From Brucella pecoris (GTDB taxonomy: Bacteria; Pseudomonadota; Alphaproteobacteria; Rhizobiales; Rhizobiaceae), in NCBI RefSeq assembly GCF_006376675.1, contig NZ_VEWK01000004.1:124001-188000 (forward strand): a stretch of DNA of 64,000 nt, read 5' to 3'. The position numbers were made by a program, and so were the translations under genes. How positions within the stretch are numbered: the stretch's first letter is position 1; each line of letters starts with the position of its first letter. Under the pieces are notes generated by a model. That model saw only the letters and a list, made by a program, of their open reading frames with translations, did no database searches and was not told the origin of the DNA. This document shows, one piece after another, positions 17,538 to 28,830 of this stretch.

Positions 17538-19027
17538 GCCAGTATCTCCCTTTGAATATGGTCGGATACGCGCAAGGCCTGCGCCGCAATGGTCAGCGCG
17601 GGATTGACCGCCGCCGAGGTCGGCAGAAACGACGCATCGACCACATAGAGGTTGGGATGGTCATAAGCACGGCAATAAGGATCAAGCGGCGCTGCTGCTC
17701 CATCATTGCCAATCCGCACCGTGCCGCATTGATGCGATGGTGTTCGCCTGTCGAACGCCCGCGACAGCACAATTGGAAAGCCCGCTTCACGCAGCGCGGA
17801 TTTGAGCTTATCTACCAGCATCAGATGCGCCTTCCAGTTGGAACGCACCCAATGCAGAATGATGCGATCACCATCCACGCTCACGCGACTTTCCGGCGAT
17901 GGCAGGTCTTCGCTCATCGCGTAAAAATCAATCGTGTGCCCGGCAATGCGGTTCAAAAGCCATTCCGGCACGCGAGGCATATTGGATTTCAGGATCGCGC
18001 CCGACACCCGCCCCAGCAATTGCACATTGCCAAGCGGCGGCCCACCTGCCCCATCGCTGAGATAGTAATCATTGAAACCAAAGGTCTTCTGGTAAACGCT
18101 GTCATTGCGATAGCGCGGATCAAACCCGATCACCGCACTTGCATTGTGGTTCATGAAATTGCGGCCAACCTGATCGGAACGGTTCGCCAATCCGGATCGC
18201 AGCAAAAGCGCTGCCGATTGCACCGCACCGGCAGATAGAATAACCAGCTTGGGGCGCAGAACTTGCGCCTCGCCGTTCTTCACATAATGAACTGCCGTAA
18301 TGGTTTTACCATCCGGCCCAGTTTCCAGTCGCATCACCCGTGCCGAGGTTTCCAGCCGGACATTCGGATGTTTGAGCGCCTCCGCAAGCGGGCAGGTTTC
18401 CGCATCCATCTTGCCGTCATTGCTGTTGGGATGCGCGTCCCACGGCGTTTTTGCCTTCGCCAGCCAGCGCTCAATATCAACACCCAATGGCAAGGAAGCC
18501 GGATGCAGCCCCGCCTTCTTCAGCCGCGCACGCACATCGGCAATCGGACGTTCATCACGGATAGCCGGATAGGAATAGGGCTTTGAATGATAGGGTTCTG
18601 TCGGGTCATCACCCAACTCACCGCACACCTGAAAAAGCTCTTCCGCCTTGCAATACCAGGGCTCAAGCTCATCATAGACAAAGGGCCATGCCGGAGACAC
18701 GCCTTCAAGATGCGCAAGCTCGTCAAAATCCTCGCGCCGATAGCGCACCAGCACTGCGCCATAGAATTTGGAATTGCCGCCGACATTGTAATAATTTCCG
18801 GGATTGAACGGCGTGCCATCCGTCTCATACCAGAACTCTTTGGGGCGAAAGAAACCACGCTGAAAAATGGCGCGTGGGTCGCGGTTTTCCGGCCTGTCCG
18901 GCAAGTGCTCCCCTGCCTCAAGAATAAGAATGTCAGCACCTGATGCGGCAAGTCCGGCGGCCATGCTCGCGCCGCCGATGCCCGATCCGATGATGACGAT
19001 ATCCGGCTGTCCTCCCAAAGCCGTCAC
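17534..19027 (-). CDS. GMC family FAD oxidoreductase, second paralogue
   Basis: 497 residues. N-terminal FAD motif GSGIGGASMAAGLAASGADILILEAGE (about 13-39), a middle VGGNSKFYGAVLVRYR segment, and C-terminal HQCGTVRIG and NPALTIAAQALR. It is of a different GMC subtype from the gene at 15128 (low visible similarity; no HPVGT form), so the two probably act on different substrates or steps. It starts 3 bp after the ALDH stop and overlaps the SDR. No signal peptide is seen. Confidence 0.85.
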   Translation of the reverse strand: MTALGGQPDIVIIGSGIGGASMAAGLAASGADILILEAGEHLPDRPENRDPRAIFQRGFFRPKEFWYETDGTPFNPGNYYNVGGNSKFYGAVLVRYRREDFDELAHLEGVSPAWPFVYDELEPWYCKAEELFQVCGELGDDPTEPYHSKPYSYPAIRDERPIADVRARLKKAGLHPASLPLGVDIERWLAKAKTPWDAHPNSNDGKMDAETCPLAEALKHPNVRLETSARVMRLETGPDGKTITAVHYVKNGEAQVLRPKLVILSAGAVQSAALLLRSGLANRSDQVGRNFMNHNASAVIGFDPRYRNDSVYQKTFGFNDYYLSDGAGGPPLGNVQLLGRVSGAILKSNMPRVPEWLLNRIAGHTIDFYAMSEDLPSPESRVSVDGDRIILHWVRSNWKAHLMLVDKLKSALREAGFPIVLSRAFDRRTPSHQCGTVRIGNDGAAAPLDPYCRAYDHPNLYVVDASFLPTSAAVNPALTIAAQALRVSDHIQREILA

Positions 19028-19030
19028 TCC

Positions 19031-20545
19031 TTATTTTGCTTGCGGCATCCACCAGCCGGTGCGCGCGCCGATATGCATGTTGAGCGTCTTGGTTTCGGTA
19101 TAATCCTCCACCGCATGACGGCCCAGCTCGCGACCCAGACCCGACTGGCGATAACCGCCAAAAGGCAGTTCCGGTGTGCCGTCCATGAAGGTGTTCATCC
19201 AGACAGTGCCAGCCCGCACCTTGCGGCCAATGTTCATGCAGGTATCGAAATCGCGGCTCCAAACACCAGCCGAAAGCCCGTAATCCACTGCATTGGCAAT
19301 CGAGATCGCCTCATCCACCGTATCAAAAGACAGCACCGACAGAACCGGCCCGAACACCTCTTCACGCGCCACGGCCATGTCGGCTTTCACGCCTGCAATG
19401 ATGGTCGGTCCCATATATTGGCCAAGGCCGAGATCCAGCACATCGCCGCCATGGGCAATTGCGGCGCCCGCCTTTCTGGCCTGATCGACATAGCTACCTA
19501 CCTTATCAAGATGCTGCGGCGTGATGATCGCGCCCACCTGCGTGCTGACATCAAGCGGATCGCCGACGATGACTTTCTTCGACAGATCAGCGACCCGCCC
19601 AACAATCTCATCGACAATCGAGCGATGCACGATCAGCCGCGAACCGGCATTGCAGCACTCGCCTGCATTGAACCATGCACCGAACACGGCTGCGTCGATA
19701 AAGGCGTCCATATCCGCATCCGGGAACAGGATTTGCGGGTTCTTGCCACCAAGCTCCAGCGATACTTTCTTGAGCGTTTGCGCCGCATTGGCCATGGTCA
19801 GCTTGCCCACACCTGTGGAACCGGTGAACGACACCATGTCCACATCTGGATGCGCGCTCATATGCTGGCCGACATCAGCGCCCGTTCCGGTGACGATGTT
19901 GACGACACCGTCAGGGACGCCTGCTTCGGCCAGAATTTCGCCGAGTAACAATGTCGATCCGGAAGTCAGCTCCGAAGGCTTTACGACTGCCGTGCAGCCC
20001 GCGGCCAAAGCAAATGGCAGCTTCTGGCCCACGATCAGGAACGGGAAATTCCAAGGCGTAATGATAGAAACAACGCCAATTGCCTCGCGCAGCACGACAC
20101 CAAGGGTGCCATCACCCAGATTATTATAGCTTTCACCATGCAGATCGCGTGCGAGCGCTGCCGCATAGCGCCAGATATCCACGGAACCGGCAATTTCGCC
20201 GCGCACCTGAGAAATTGGTTTGCCGGCTTCAATTGCATCGAGATAGGCAAGCTCTTCGGCCCGCGCTTCAATCAGATCGGCGGCTTTCAGCAAAATCAGC
20301 GAACGCTGCGATGCCGTTTTAGACGACCAGCGCCCGTCATCGAAAGCCTTACGCGCGCTCGCAACCGCGCGTTCCACATCGGCCTTATTGCCAGCAGGAT
20401 AGCGGCTTACCGTCACGCCATGGCCGGGCGCTACACGTTCAATAGTCTCGCCGCTTTGGCTTCCAACCCATTTACCATCGATCAGCATGGAGAATTCACG
20501 AACTTCAAGCCCGTTCAGCGGCTGCGGTTTTACGACTACGCTCAT
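19031..20545 (-). CDS. NAD(P)-dependent aldehyde dehydrogenase
   Basis: 504 residues from ATG 20545. The first ATG at 20551 has only a 3 bp gap to its AAGGA, whereas 20545 has a proper 8 bp spacing and forms a TGATG junction with the upstream gene. Motifs are PWNFPFLIVGQKLPFALAAG, FTGSTGVGK (cofactor), LELGGKNPQ (catalytic Glu), NAGECCNAGSRL (catalytic Cys) and EEVFGPVLSV. It converts an aldehyde, probably produced by one of the GMC enzymes, to the acid. The subfamily resembles betaine- or gamma-aminobutyraldehyde-type ALDHs; the exact substrate is unknown. Confidence 0.9.
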   Translation of the reverse strand: MSVVVKPQPLNGLEVREFSMLIDGKWVGSQSGETIERVAPGHGVTVSRYPAGNKADVERAVASARKAFDDGRWSSKTASQRSLILLKAADLIEARAEELAYLDAIEAGKPISQVRGEIAGSVDIWRYAAALARDLHGESYNNLGDGTLGVVLREAIGVVSIITPWNFPFLIVGQKLPFALAAGCTAVVKPSELTSGSTLLLGEILAEAGVPDGVVNIVTGTGADVGQHMSAHPDVDMVSFTGSTGVGKLTMANAAQTLKKVSLELGGKNPQILFPDADMDAFIDAAVFGAWFNAGECCNAGSRLIVHRSIVDEIVGRVADLSKKVIVGDPLDVSTQVGAIITPQHLDKVGSYVDQARKAGAAIAHGGDVLDLGLGQYMGPTIIAGVKADMAVAREEVFGPVLSVLSFDTVDEAISIANAVDYGLSAGVWSRDFDTCMNIGRKVRAGTVWMNTFMDGTPELPFGGYRQSGLGRELGRHAVEDYTETKTLNMHIGARTGWWMPQAK

Positions 20546-21321
20546 CACCATTTTCCTTCAAAATTTGCTTCGCGCTTTTCGGTAAACGAGCGCACGCCTT
20601 CTTTCAGATCGCCGGTCTTGGCGACCAGAATGGAACCCAGCGCCTCGACTGCCGTGCCATTATCCTCGCCATTGGCGACCGACAGCATCAGTTTGGAAAT
20701 TTCGAGCGCAGCCGGTCCGCGCTTGGCCACCCGCGCCGCATAGTCCTGCGCGGCTTTTAAAGCCTCGCCTGTCTCCACCACATGATCGACCAGCCCGTGC
20801 GACAGCGCTTCCTCGGCCGTGAACATTTCGCCACCCAGCACCATGCGGCGCACGATCTGCGCACCGAAACGGCGCACGAGACGCTGTGTGCCTGACCAGC
20901 CGGGGATCATACCAAGCGATGTTTCCGGCAGGCCGATTTTTGCCTGTCGTTCGACAATGCGGATATCGGCGGCACCTGCCAGTTCCAGACCACCACCCAA
21001 AGCATGACCATTCATTGCTGCGATCAGCGGCACACGCAAAGTCGCAAGCCGCTCGAACACGCGATGACCATAGCGCACCCAGGCATGGCCGAATTCAGCC
21101 GGTTCCATGCCGCCCCAGGCCTTGATATCGCCGCCTGCGGAAAAAGCCTTGCCTTCGCCGGTCAGGATCGCAACGCGCACGGTGCACTCCGCTTCCACCC
21201 GATCACAGACCGCAGACAATTCCTGCAGAAGCTCGATATCAAATGCATTGAGCTTTTCGGGCCGCTTGATGGTGATGACCGCAATATGGTTCTCGGTCGA
21301 GATTTCTATCCGTTGAGCCAT
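20545..21321 (-). CDS. Enoyl-CoA hydratase/isomerase family protein
   Basis: 258 residues, crotonase fold. The oxyanion-hole segment is AFSAGGDIKAWG; NGHALGGGLELA and IGLPETSLGMIPGWSGTQRL supply the two glutamates needed for hydratase activity, so hydration of an enoyl-CoA is chemically possible. The stop and the ALDH start overlap (TGATG). It directly abuts the CoA-transferase gene (0 bp gap), which would supply its CoA-ester substrate. Confidence 0.88.
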   Translation of the reverse strand: MAQRIEISTENHIAVITIKRPEKLNAFDIELLQELSAVCDRVEAECTVRVAILTGEGKAFSAGGDIKAWGGMEPAEFGHAWVRYGHRVFERLATLRVPLIAAMNGHALGGGLELAGAADIRIVERQAKIGLPETSLGMIPGWSGTQRLVRRFGAQIVRRMVLGGEMFTAEEALSHGLVDHVVETGEALKAAQDYAARVAKRGPAALEISKLMLSVANGEDNGTAVEALGSILVAKTGDLKEGVRSFTEKREANFEGKW

Positions 21322-22923
21322 TTAAGCCTCCAGCTTTCGTGCAGGCTTTTGCGGCAATGAAAGGCCTATCGACTGTTCACGGAACAGTGCCTCATCCATG
21401 AGTTTAAGCTTATCCGAAACAATCAACGGGAACTCAGCCTGATCGAGAATATGCGTCTGCAAATCGACACCCGGCGCAATCTCGGTCAACACAATGCCTT
21501 CCGGCGTCAGCTTCAAGACCGCGCGTTCGGTGACATAGGTGATGTCTTGCCCCTGTTCGACACCACGCGGCCCGGAGAAGGTGACATGCTCGACCTCATT
21601 CACGAGCTTCTTGAGCTTGCCTTCCTTCTCGATCACCAGCTTACCGTCAGCGACCGACAATTTCGCCCCTGCATTGAACATGCCGGAGAAGACGATCTTC
21701 TTGGCCCTTGCAGTAATATCGACAAAACCGCCAGCACCTGCAGTCACATGCGGACGGAATGACAGCTTCGACACATTGACCGAGCCGTCGCGTCCTATCT
21801 CAAGGAAGGACAGAAGCGAGGCGTCGAAGCCTGCGCCCTGAAAATAGGTGAACTGATAGGGCGATGGCATATAGGCATCTGCATTGGATGCGCAACCAAA
21901 GGCAAAGTCGAGGAGCGGCACGCCACCAACAGCACCCTGCTCAATCACCCAGGTGACTGCGCCATGCAGGCCCTCTTCCAGCAGAATGCGCGGCACATTG
22001 GCAGAAATACCAAAGCCCAAATTGACCGCACTGCCTGCTTGCAACTCCTGCGCTACACGCCGCGCAATCGCCTTCTGAATATTGAATTCGGCCAAGCGGA
22101 ACGTATCGAGCGGACGGAAAATCTCGCCGGAAATTGCCGGATCGTAAAGTGTCTGCGTTGTCTGTTTCTGATCCTGATCAACCACAATATAGTCAACCAG
22201 AACGCCCGGCACGCGCACATCATGCGGTTTCAGTGTGCCTTCCTTGGCGATGCGTTTGACCTGCGCAATGACGATGCCACCATTGTTGCGTGCAGCCAGC
22301 GCCTGATCCAGCCCACCAAGATAAGCCCCCTCATGTTCATAGGTGAGATTGCCGCGTTCATCGGCAGTGGTGGCGCGGATGATCGTCACATGCGGCACGA
22401 TATTGGGGAAATAGAGCCAGTCTTCACCTTCAAAACTGACCTGTTTGACGACCGGCTCTTCACGCGCCTTGTCGTTCATTGCCGATCCCTGACGCTTTGG
22501 GTCTACGAAGGTATCAAGCCCCACCTTGGTCAGCACACCGGGGCGTTTGGCAGCAGCTTCGCGATGCATGTCGAACAGAATGCCCGACGGGATATTATAG
22601 GCCGGAATCTCGTTATTGGTGATCAGCTGCCAGATCAGCGGCGGCTCTGCGCTCGATGGTCCCGACGGATAGGAACCGCCGATGATCTTCTTGAGAAGCC
22701 CCTTCTTGGCAATGTAATCGACACCCTTGATCCCGCTCATATCGCCCGCAGCAATCGGATGCAGCGTGGTGATATTCTTCGGATGACCGGTTTCATCAAA
22801 ACGCTCGCCAATCGCTTTCAGCATCATATCCGGACAGCCGAGGCCGCTGGATGAAGAAACCGACACGACAGCGCTGTCGGGAATAAGGGATGCTGCTTCC
22901 GCAAATGAAATATGTTTGCTCAT
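21322..22923 (-). CDS. Fused alpha-beta acyl-CoA:carboxylate CoA-transferase (family I)
   Basis: 533 residues from ATG 22923 (MSKHISFAEA); a TTG 9 bp upstream is less likely. The N-terminal alpha part has SSSSGLGCPDMMLKAIGE and GGSYPSG. The C-terminal beta part has NLGFGISANVPRIL and VIEQGAVGG, where the Glu is the expected covalent-intermediate residue of family I CoA-transferases. It resembles acetate/propionate or 3-oxoacid CoA-transferases in one chain. It would activate the acid made by the ALDH without ATP. It lies 5 bp after the Gfo/Idh gene. Confidence 0.88.
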   Translation of the reverse strand: MSKHISFAEAASLIPDSAVVSVSSSSGLGCPDMMLKAIGERFDETGHPKNITTLHPIAAGDMSGIKGVDYIAKKGLLKKIIGGSYPSGPSSAEPPLIWQLITNNEIPAYNIPSGILFDMHREAAAKRPGVLTKVGLDTFVDPKRQGSAMNDKAREEPVVKQVSFEGEDWLYFPNIVPHVTIIRATTADERGNLTYEHEGAYLGGLDQALAARNNGGIVIAQVKRIAKEGTLKPHDVRVPGVLVDYIVVDQDQKQTTQTLYDPAISGEIFRPLDTFRLAEFNIQKAIARRVAQELQAGSAVNLGFGISANVPRILLEEGLHGAVTWVIEQGAVGGVPLLDFAFGCASNADAYMPSPYQFTYFQGAGFDASLLSFLEIGRDGSVNVSKLSFRPHVTAGAGGFVDITARAKKIVFSGMFNAGAKLSVADGKLVIEKEGKLKKLVNEVEHVTFSGPRGVEQGQDITYVTERAVLKLTPEGIVLTEIAPGVDLQTHILDQAEFPLIVSDKLKLMDEALFREQSIGLSLPQKPARKLEA

Positions 22924-22928
22924 AACTC

Positions 22929-24967
<2,039 letters not shown>

Positions 24968-24996
24968 GATCTGCTCCGGTTTCGATTGCTGATTTA

Positions 24997-25012
24997 ATTG
25001 GAACGTTCCAAT
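24997..25012. promoter_or_regulatory. LacI-type operator, perfect palindrome
   Basis: ATTGGAACGTTCCAAT, 16 bp and fully symmetric about a central CG, which is the classical form of LacI/GalR operators. It is 30 bp upstream of the regulator's start codon, so it would give autoregulation and control of the downstream enzymes. Confidence 0.8.
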
Positions 25013-25162
25013 ACTGTCAAGAGCAGAGGCTGAAAAGGCCACCTGCCTTCAGTTTGCCATAATTTGAGCCTGTTTTTAGTATCGACTTTTGTCGGAAAAT
25101 CACGTTTCACGCCAAAACGCGCTCAAATCACACTTCCGCCACAATCTTTACCCGGATTGCCA

Positions 25163-25178
25163 TTTGGAACGTTCTAAA
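25163..25178. promoter_or_regulatory. LacI-type operator, second copy
   Basis: TTTGGAACGTTCTAAA, sharing the 10-base core GGAACGTTC(C/T) and the symmetry (one mismatched pair) with the site at 24997-25012. The centres are 166 bp apart. It lies 34 bp before the DUF993 start codon, so the divergent gene belongs to the same regulon. Confidence 0.75.
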
Positions 25179-25212
25179 CTAACAATCGGCTATTCAAGCG
25201 GAGGAATGATTT

Positions 25213-26388
25213 ATGGGCACGGCCAACCACCAACTGATCTTGCCGGATGGCAACGGAAGCCTGAGTTCCTACACGCTGATCGGGACGCCAACCCCGCGCC
25301 CCACAAGCACACCGCAGTTCAATCGCATTGCCTATGCGGCTGCGCATGTAGTTTCCGATCCGCTGAAAGATACCCTTCCATGGAACGAACCGGCGATAGA
25401 CTGGGACGCGACCATGGCCTTCCGTCATCATCTGTGGGGCCTCGGCTTCAAGATCGCGGAAGCGATGGATACGTCGCAGCGCGGCATGGGGCTGGACTGG
25501 GCGGGCGCGCAGGAGCTGATCCGCCGTTCACTGGCGGAAAGCAAGACGGTAGCAGGCGCCGATCTTGCCAGCGGCGCCGGCACCGATCATCTCGATCCGG
25601 CAGAAGCAAAAAACCTCAATGACGTGATCAAGGCTTATGAGACGCAGGCCGGTTTCATCGAGAAACATGGCGGGCGTTTCATCCTGATGGCAAGCCGCGC
25701 ACTGGCGCGCATTGCGAGATCGCCGGACGATTATGCCAAGGTCTATGGCCGGATTCTTGCGCAAGCCCGCGAAAAGGTCGTGCTGCACTGGCTGGGCGAC
25801 ATGTTCGATCCGCAGCTTCAAGGCTATTGGGGTTCGGAAAATTTCGACAATGCACTTGATACGGTGATCGACATCATTGAAGCCAATCGCGACAAGGTAG
25901 AAGGCATCAAGATTTCATTGCTGGAAAAGCGTTATGAAATCGCACTGCGTAACCGCTTGCCGGACGGCGTTCTCTGTTTCACGGGGGACGATTTCAACTA
26001 TGCGCCGCTGATCGAAGGCGACGGCAACAACCACAGCCATGCGCTGCTCGGCATTTTCGATGCGGTCGCTCCACAAGCGTCCAGTGCGCTTTCGGCACTG
26101 GCGGCGGGCGATAATGCCCGCTTTCGAGCCATCATCGAGCCAACCGTACCGCTATCGCGGAAAATCTTTGAAGCGCCAACGCAATATTACAAGGCAGGCG
26201 TCGTGTTCCTCGCCTGGCTCAATGGCCACCAGAGCCATTTCACCATGCCAGCCGGAATGCAGTCGGCGCGAGGCATTTTGCATTACGCCGACATATTCCG
26301 TCTCGCCGATCAGGCCAACGTGCTCGACCAGCCAGACCTCGCCATCCGCCGCATGAAGCAGCTTCTGGCTATCCATGGCATATCCTAA
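25213..26388 (+). CDS. DUF993 family protein (dihydrodipicolinate synthase-like TIM barrel)
   Basis: 391 residues. It matches my memory of DUF993 proteins, annotated as dihydrodipicolinate synthase family: (beta/alpha)8 enzymes that form a Schiff base through a Lys, here perhaps the Lys in VEGIKISLLEK (about residue 235). Such enzymes perform aldol or retro-aldol cleavage or dehydration of keto-acids. GGAGGAATG (25199-25207) is its RBS. It shares a control region and operator with the LacI/Gfo-Idh operon, so it probably cleaves or rearranges an intermediate of that pathway. No experimental function is known to me. Confidence 0.8.
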   Translation: MGTANHQLILPDGNGSLSSYTLIGTPTPRPTSTPQFNRIAYAAAHVVSDPLKDTLPWNEPAIDWDATMAFRHHLWGLGFKIAEAMDTSQRGMGLDWAGAQELIRRSLAESKTVAGADLASGAGTDHLDPAEAKNLNDVIKAYETQAGFIEKHGGRFILMASRALARIARSPDDYAKVYGRILAQAREKVVLHWLGDMFDPQLQGYWGSENFDNALDTVIDIIEANRDKVEGIKISLLEKRYEIALRNRLPDGVLCFTGDDFNYAPLIEGDGNNHSHALLGIFDAVAPQASSALSALAAGDNARFRAIIEPTVPLSRKIFEAPTQYYKAGVVFLAWLNGHQSHFTMPAGMQSARGILHYADIFRLADQANVLDQPDLAIRRMKQLLAIHGIS

Positions 26389-26519
26389 AGACAGGCGGTG
26401 GTCTGTTTCTGCGCATGTCTTTATCCCGTCGTAGCGGGATCAGAAATCAGTCCAGTGAACTGATTTCCCCGCGAAGGCGGTTTCCACTTTCGGGAGACAT
26501 GCTTGCACCGCCTGTCTTT
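26387..26519. repeat. Multi-arm palindromic element between convergent genes
   Basis: Outer arms AAAGACAGGCGGTG (26387-26400) and CACCGCCTGTCTTT (26506-26519) are a perfect 14 bp inverted repeat 105 bp apart. Nested inside are GCATGTCT/AGACATGC, then a hairpin ATCCCG-TCGTAG-CGGGAT, then a hairpin GAAATCAGT-CCAGTGA-ACTGATTTC. Transcribed from either side it could fold into a closed multi-branched structure. It spans the DUF993 stop codon and ends 9 bp before the end of the convergent luciferase-family gene, so bidirectional termination is one plausible job; a mobile palindromic repeat is another. Confidence 0.7.
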
Positions 26520-26527
26520 AAGAGTAT

Positions 26528-27550
26528 TCACCGCCAGCCAAGGCCCGGTGCAACATGCTTGAGGATCGACTCGATCACATGCGCGTTGTACTCGACACCA
26601 AGCTGGTTCGGCACGGTTAGAAGCAACGTATCCGCTTCGGCAACCGCCTCGTCCTTGGCAAGCTCCTTGATGAGTTGATCAGGCTCTGCCGCATAGGACC
26701 GCCCAAAGACGGCCCGCAGATCTTCTTCGATATAGCCGATGGAGTCCTGCTCCTTGCCGCCATTACCGAAATAAGCCCGGTCGCGATCATCGACCAGCGC
26801 GAAGATGCTGCGGCTTACCGAAACACGCGGTTCACGCATATGTCCGGCTTCCTTCCAGGCCTCACGATAAGCCCGGATCTGCTTGGCCTGCTGAATATGC
26901 AACGGCTCGCCTGACTCGTCCTTCTTCAAGGTCGAGCTCTGCAGGTTCATGCCAAGCTTTGCAGCCCAGATGGCTGTGGCATCCGATGCAGCGCCCCACC
27001 AGATACGATCCCGAAGACCTTCCGAATGCGGTTCAACGCGCAGCAGACCGGGAGGGTTCGGAAACATCGGGCGCGGGTTTGGCTGGGCAAAGCCCTGTCC
27101 CTTGAGCGCTTCAAAGAACACCTCACCATGCTGTCGACCCATATCGGCATCGGTCTTGCCCTCTTCCGGCGCATAACCGAAATAACGCCAGCCATCGATC
27201 ACCTGTTCGGGCGAGCCACGGCTGATGCCAAGCTGCAGGCGCCCCTTGGAGATTAGATCCGCAGCGCTGGCATCTTCAACCATATAGAACGGATTTTCAT
27301 AACGCATGTCGATGACAGCGGTGCCGATCTCGATCTTGCTCGTTTTGGCGCCAATGGCTGCGAGCAGCGGAAAGGGCGAAGCGAGCTGGCGTGCAAAATG
27401 GTGCACGCGAAAATAGGCGCCGTCTGCGCCCAGTTCCTCGGCAGCAACAGCCAGATCGATGGACTGCAGAAGCGCATCGCTCGCCGAGCGGGTTCCCGAT
27501 TGCGGCGACGGCGACCAGTGGCCGAAGGAAAGAAAGCCGATTTTCTTCAT
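26528..27550 (-). CDS. LLM class flavin-dependent oxidoreductase (luciferase-like)
   Basis: 340 residues, bacterial-luciferase TIM-barrel family. Conserved segments are AAEELGADGAYFRVHHFARQLASPFPLL, IGTAVIDMRYENPFYMVEDASAADLISKGRLQLGISRGSPEQ (flavin and phosphate region) and a C-terminal LTVPNQLGVEYNAHVIESIL. Such enzymes use FMNH2 or F420 in oxygenations of varied substrates. It is monocistronic and ends against the palindromic element. No substrate can be assigned. Confidence 0.85.
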   Translation of the reverse strand: MKKIGFLSFGHWSPSPQSGTRSASDALLQSIDLAVAAEELGADGAYFRVHHFARQLASPFPLLAAIGAKTSKIEIGTAVIDMRYENPFYMVEDASAADLISKGRLQLGISRGSPEQVIDGWRYFGYAPEEGKTDADMGRQHGEVFFEALKGQGFAQPNPRPMFPNPPGLLRVEPHSEGLRDRIWWGAASDATAIWAAKLGMNLQSSTLKKDESGEPLHIQQAKQIRAYREAWKEAGHMREPRVSVSRSIFALVDDRDRAYFGNGGKEQDSIGYIEEDLRAVFGRSYAAEPDQLIKELAKDEAVAEADTLLLTVPNQLGVEYNAHVIESILKHVAPGLGWR

Positions 27551-27819
27551 GATGATGTTCCCTGCTTGCGGGCAAAAGATTGGTTCCTGCCAAATATGGC
27601 AGTGCGCAGCCGAATTGAAAGGGTGCCGAACACTGACACTGTGTTCAGCATTCGGTGCCTGCGGCTTTCTCGCATTCCATATGGGCGCTTCCTTCGGATA
27701 CGTTGACAGTCTATCCGGACCCGATTAAGCCTCAAATCTGGCGGATAAACCTTCAATCTGAGGTTATTGGAGAAAAGGTGTTTGCCGATAAGCAACGCAC
27801 CAAAACAGGGGAGATTTTC

Positions 27820-28773
27820 ATGCGTTCTACGCTTCTGGCCTTGCTGGCCGCAACGGCCATTGCCACCTCGGCACAGGCAAAAGACGTAACAGTTGCCGTA
27901 ACCGCCATCGTTGAGCATCCGGCCCTCGACGCCGCACGCGACGGCGTGAAGGACGCGCTGGCCGAAGCAGGCTACAAGGAAGGCGAAAATCTCAAATTCG
28001 TCTATCAGTCCGCGCAGGGCAACCCGGCAACCGCAGCACAGATCGCCCGCCAGTTCGTTGCCGACGGCCCGGATGTGATCGTTCCGATCTCCACGCCGTC
28101 GGCGCAGGCCGTCGTTTCGGCAACCCGTGATATTCCGATTGTCTTTACCGCTGTTTCCGATCCGGTCGGTGCGCAGCTCGTCAAGGACATGGCAAAGCCG
28201 GGCGGCAATGTCACCGGTCTTTCCGACATGTCGCCGGTGGTGGAGCATATCAAGCTCATCAAGGAAGTGATGCCGAACATCAAGAAGCTCGGTTATCTCT
28301 ACAATTCCGGTGAAACCAACTCGGTCTCGTTGCTGGCAGCGCTGAAGGAAGCAGCTTCCGCCGAAGGCATCGAAATCGTTGAATCGGCTGCCACCAAGTC
28401 GGCGGAAGTTCAAGGCGCAGCGCGCGCCCTCGTCGGCCGTGCGGATGCCATGTATGTTCCGACCGACAACACCATCGTTTCGGCTCTGGAAAGCGCCGTC
28501 GGTGTCGCCGAGGAAAGCAAGCTGCCGCTCTTCACCGCCGATACGGATTCCGTAAAGCGCGGCGCACTGGCCGCACTCGGCTTCAACTATTACGATGTCG
28601 GCAAGCAGACGGGCGCCGTCGTGGTCAAGATCCTCAAGGGTGAAAAGCCGGGCGATATTCCGGTCGACATCGCCAAGGGTACCGATCTCGTCATCAATCT
28701 CAGCGCTGCCAAGAAGATGGGCGTTGAATTCCCGCAGGCCGTTATAGACCGCGCGACCAGCAAGATCGACTGA
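27820..28773 (+). CDS. ABC transporter substrate-binding protein (ABC_sub_bind/TrpX-like family)
   Basis: 317 residues from ATG 27820, with AGGGGAGA just before it. A Sec signal peptide (MRSTLLALLAATAIATSAQA) with a cleavage site after AQA is followed by the family-typical start DVTVAVTAIVEHPALDAARDGVKDAL and a two-lobed domain. The family often pairs with the permease/ATPase type seen here at 29232-30907. Some Gram-positive members import tryptophan or tyrosine; here the ligand is unknown. It is separated from its permease gene by a strong terminator. Confidence 0.88.
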   Translation: MRSTLLALLAATAIATSAQAKDVTVAVTAIVEHPALDAARDGVKDALAEAGYKEGENLKFVYQSAQGNPATAAQIARQFVADGPDVIVPISTPSAQAVVSATRDIPIVFTAVSDPVGAQLVKDMAKPGGNVTGLSDMSPVVEHIKLIKEVMPNIKKLGYLYNSGETNSVSLLAALKEAASAEGIEIVESAATKSAEVQGAARALVGRADAMYVPTDNTIVSALESAVGVAEESKLPLFTADTDSVKRGALAALGFNYYDVGKQTGAVVVKILKGEKPGDIPVDIAKGTDLVINLSAAKKMGVEFPQAVIDRATSKID

Positions 28774-28797
28774 TCGAGCCTGAAAGCAGAATAGGAG

Positions 28798-28829
28798 AAG
28801 GCGGAGCCTCAAAAGGGCTTCGCCTTTTT
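28798..28829 (+). terminator. Intrinsic terminator after the ABC substrate-binding gene
   Basis: A 12 bp near-perfect stem (AAGGCGGAGCCT paired with GGGCTTCGCCTT, two G-U pairs), a CAAAA loop, and a TTTTT run at 28825-28829. Classic form. Confidence 0.85.
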
Positions 28830-28830
28830 G

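Noticed and set aside
19040..19948. Open frame of about 300 codons opposite the aldehyde dehydrogenase gene
   Set aside because: The minus strand has clear ALDH active-site motifs over the same bases; the antisense frame has none and no RBS.
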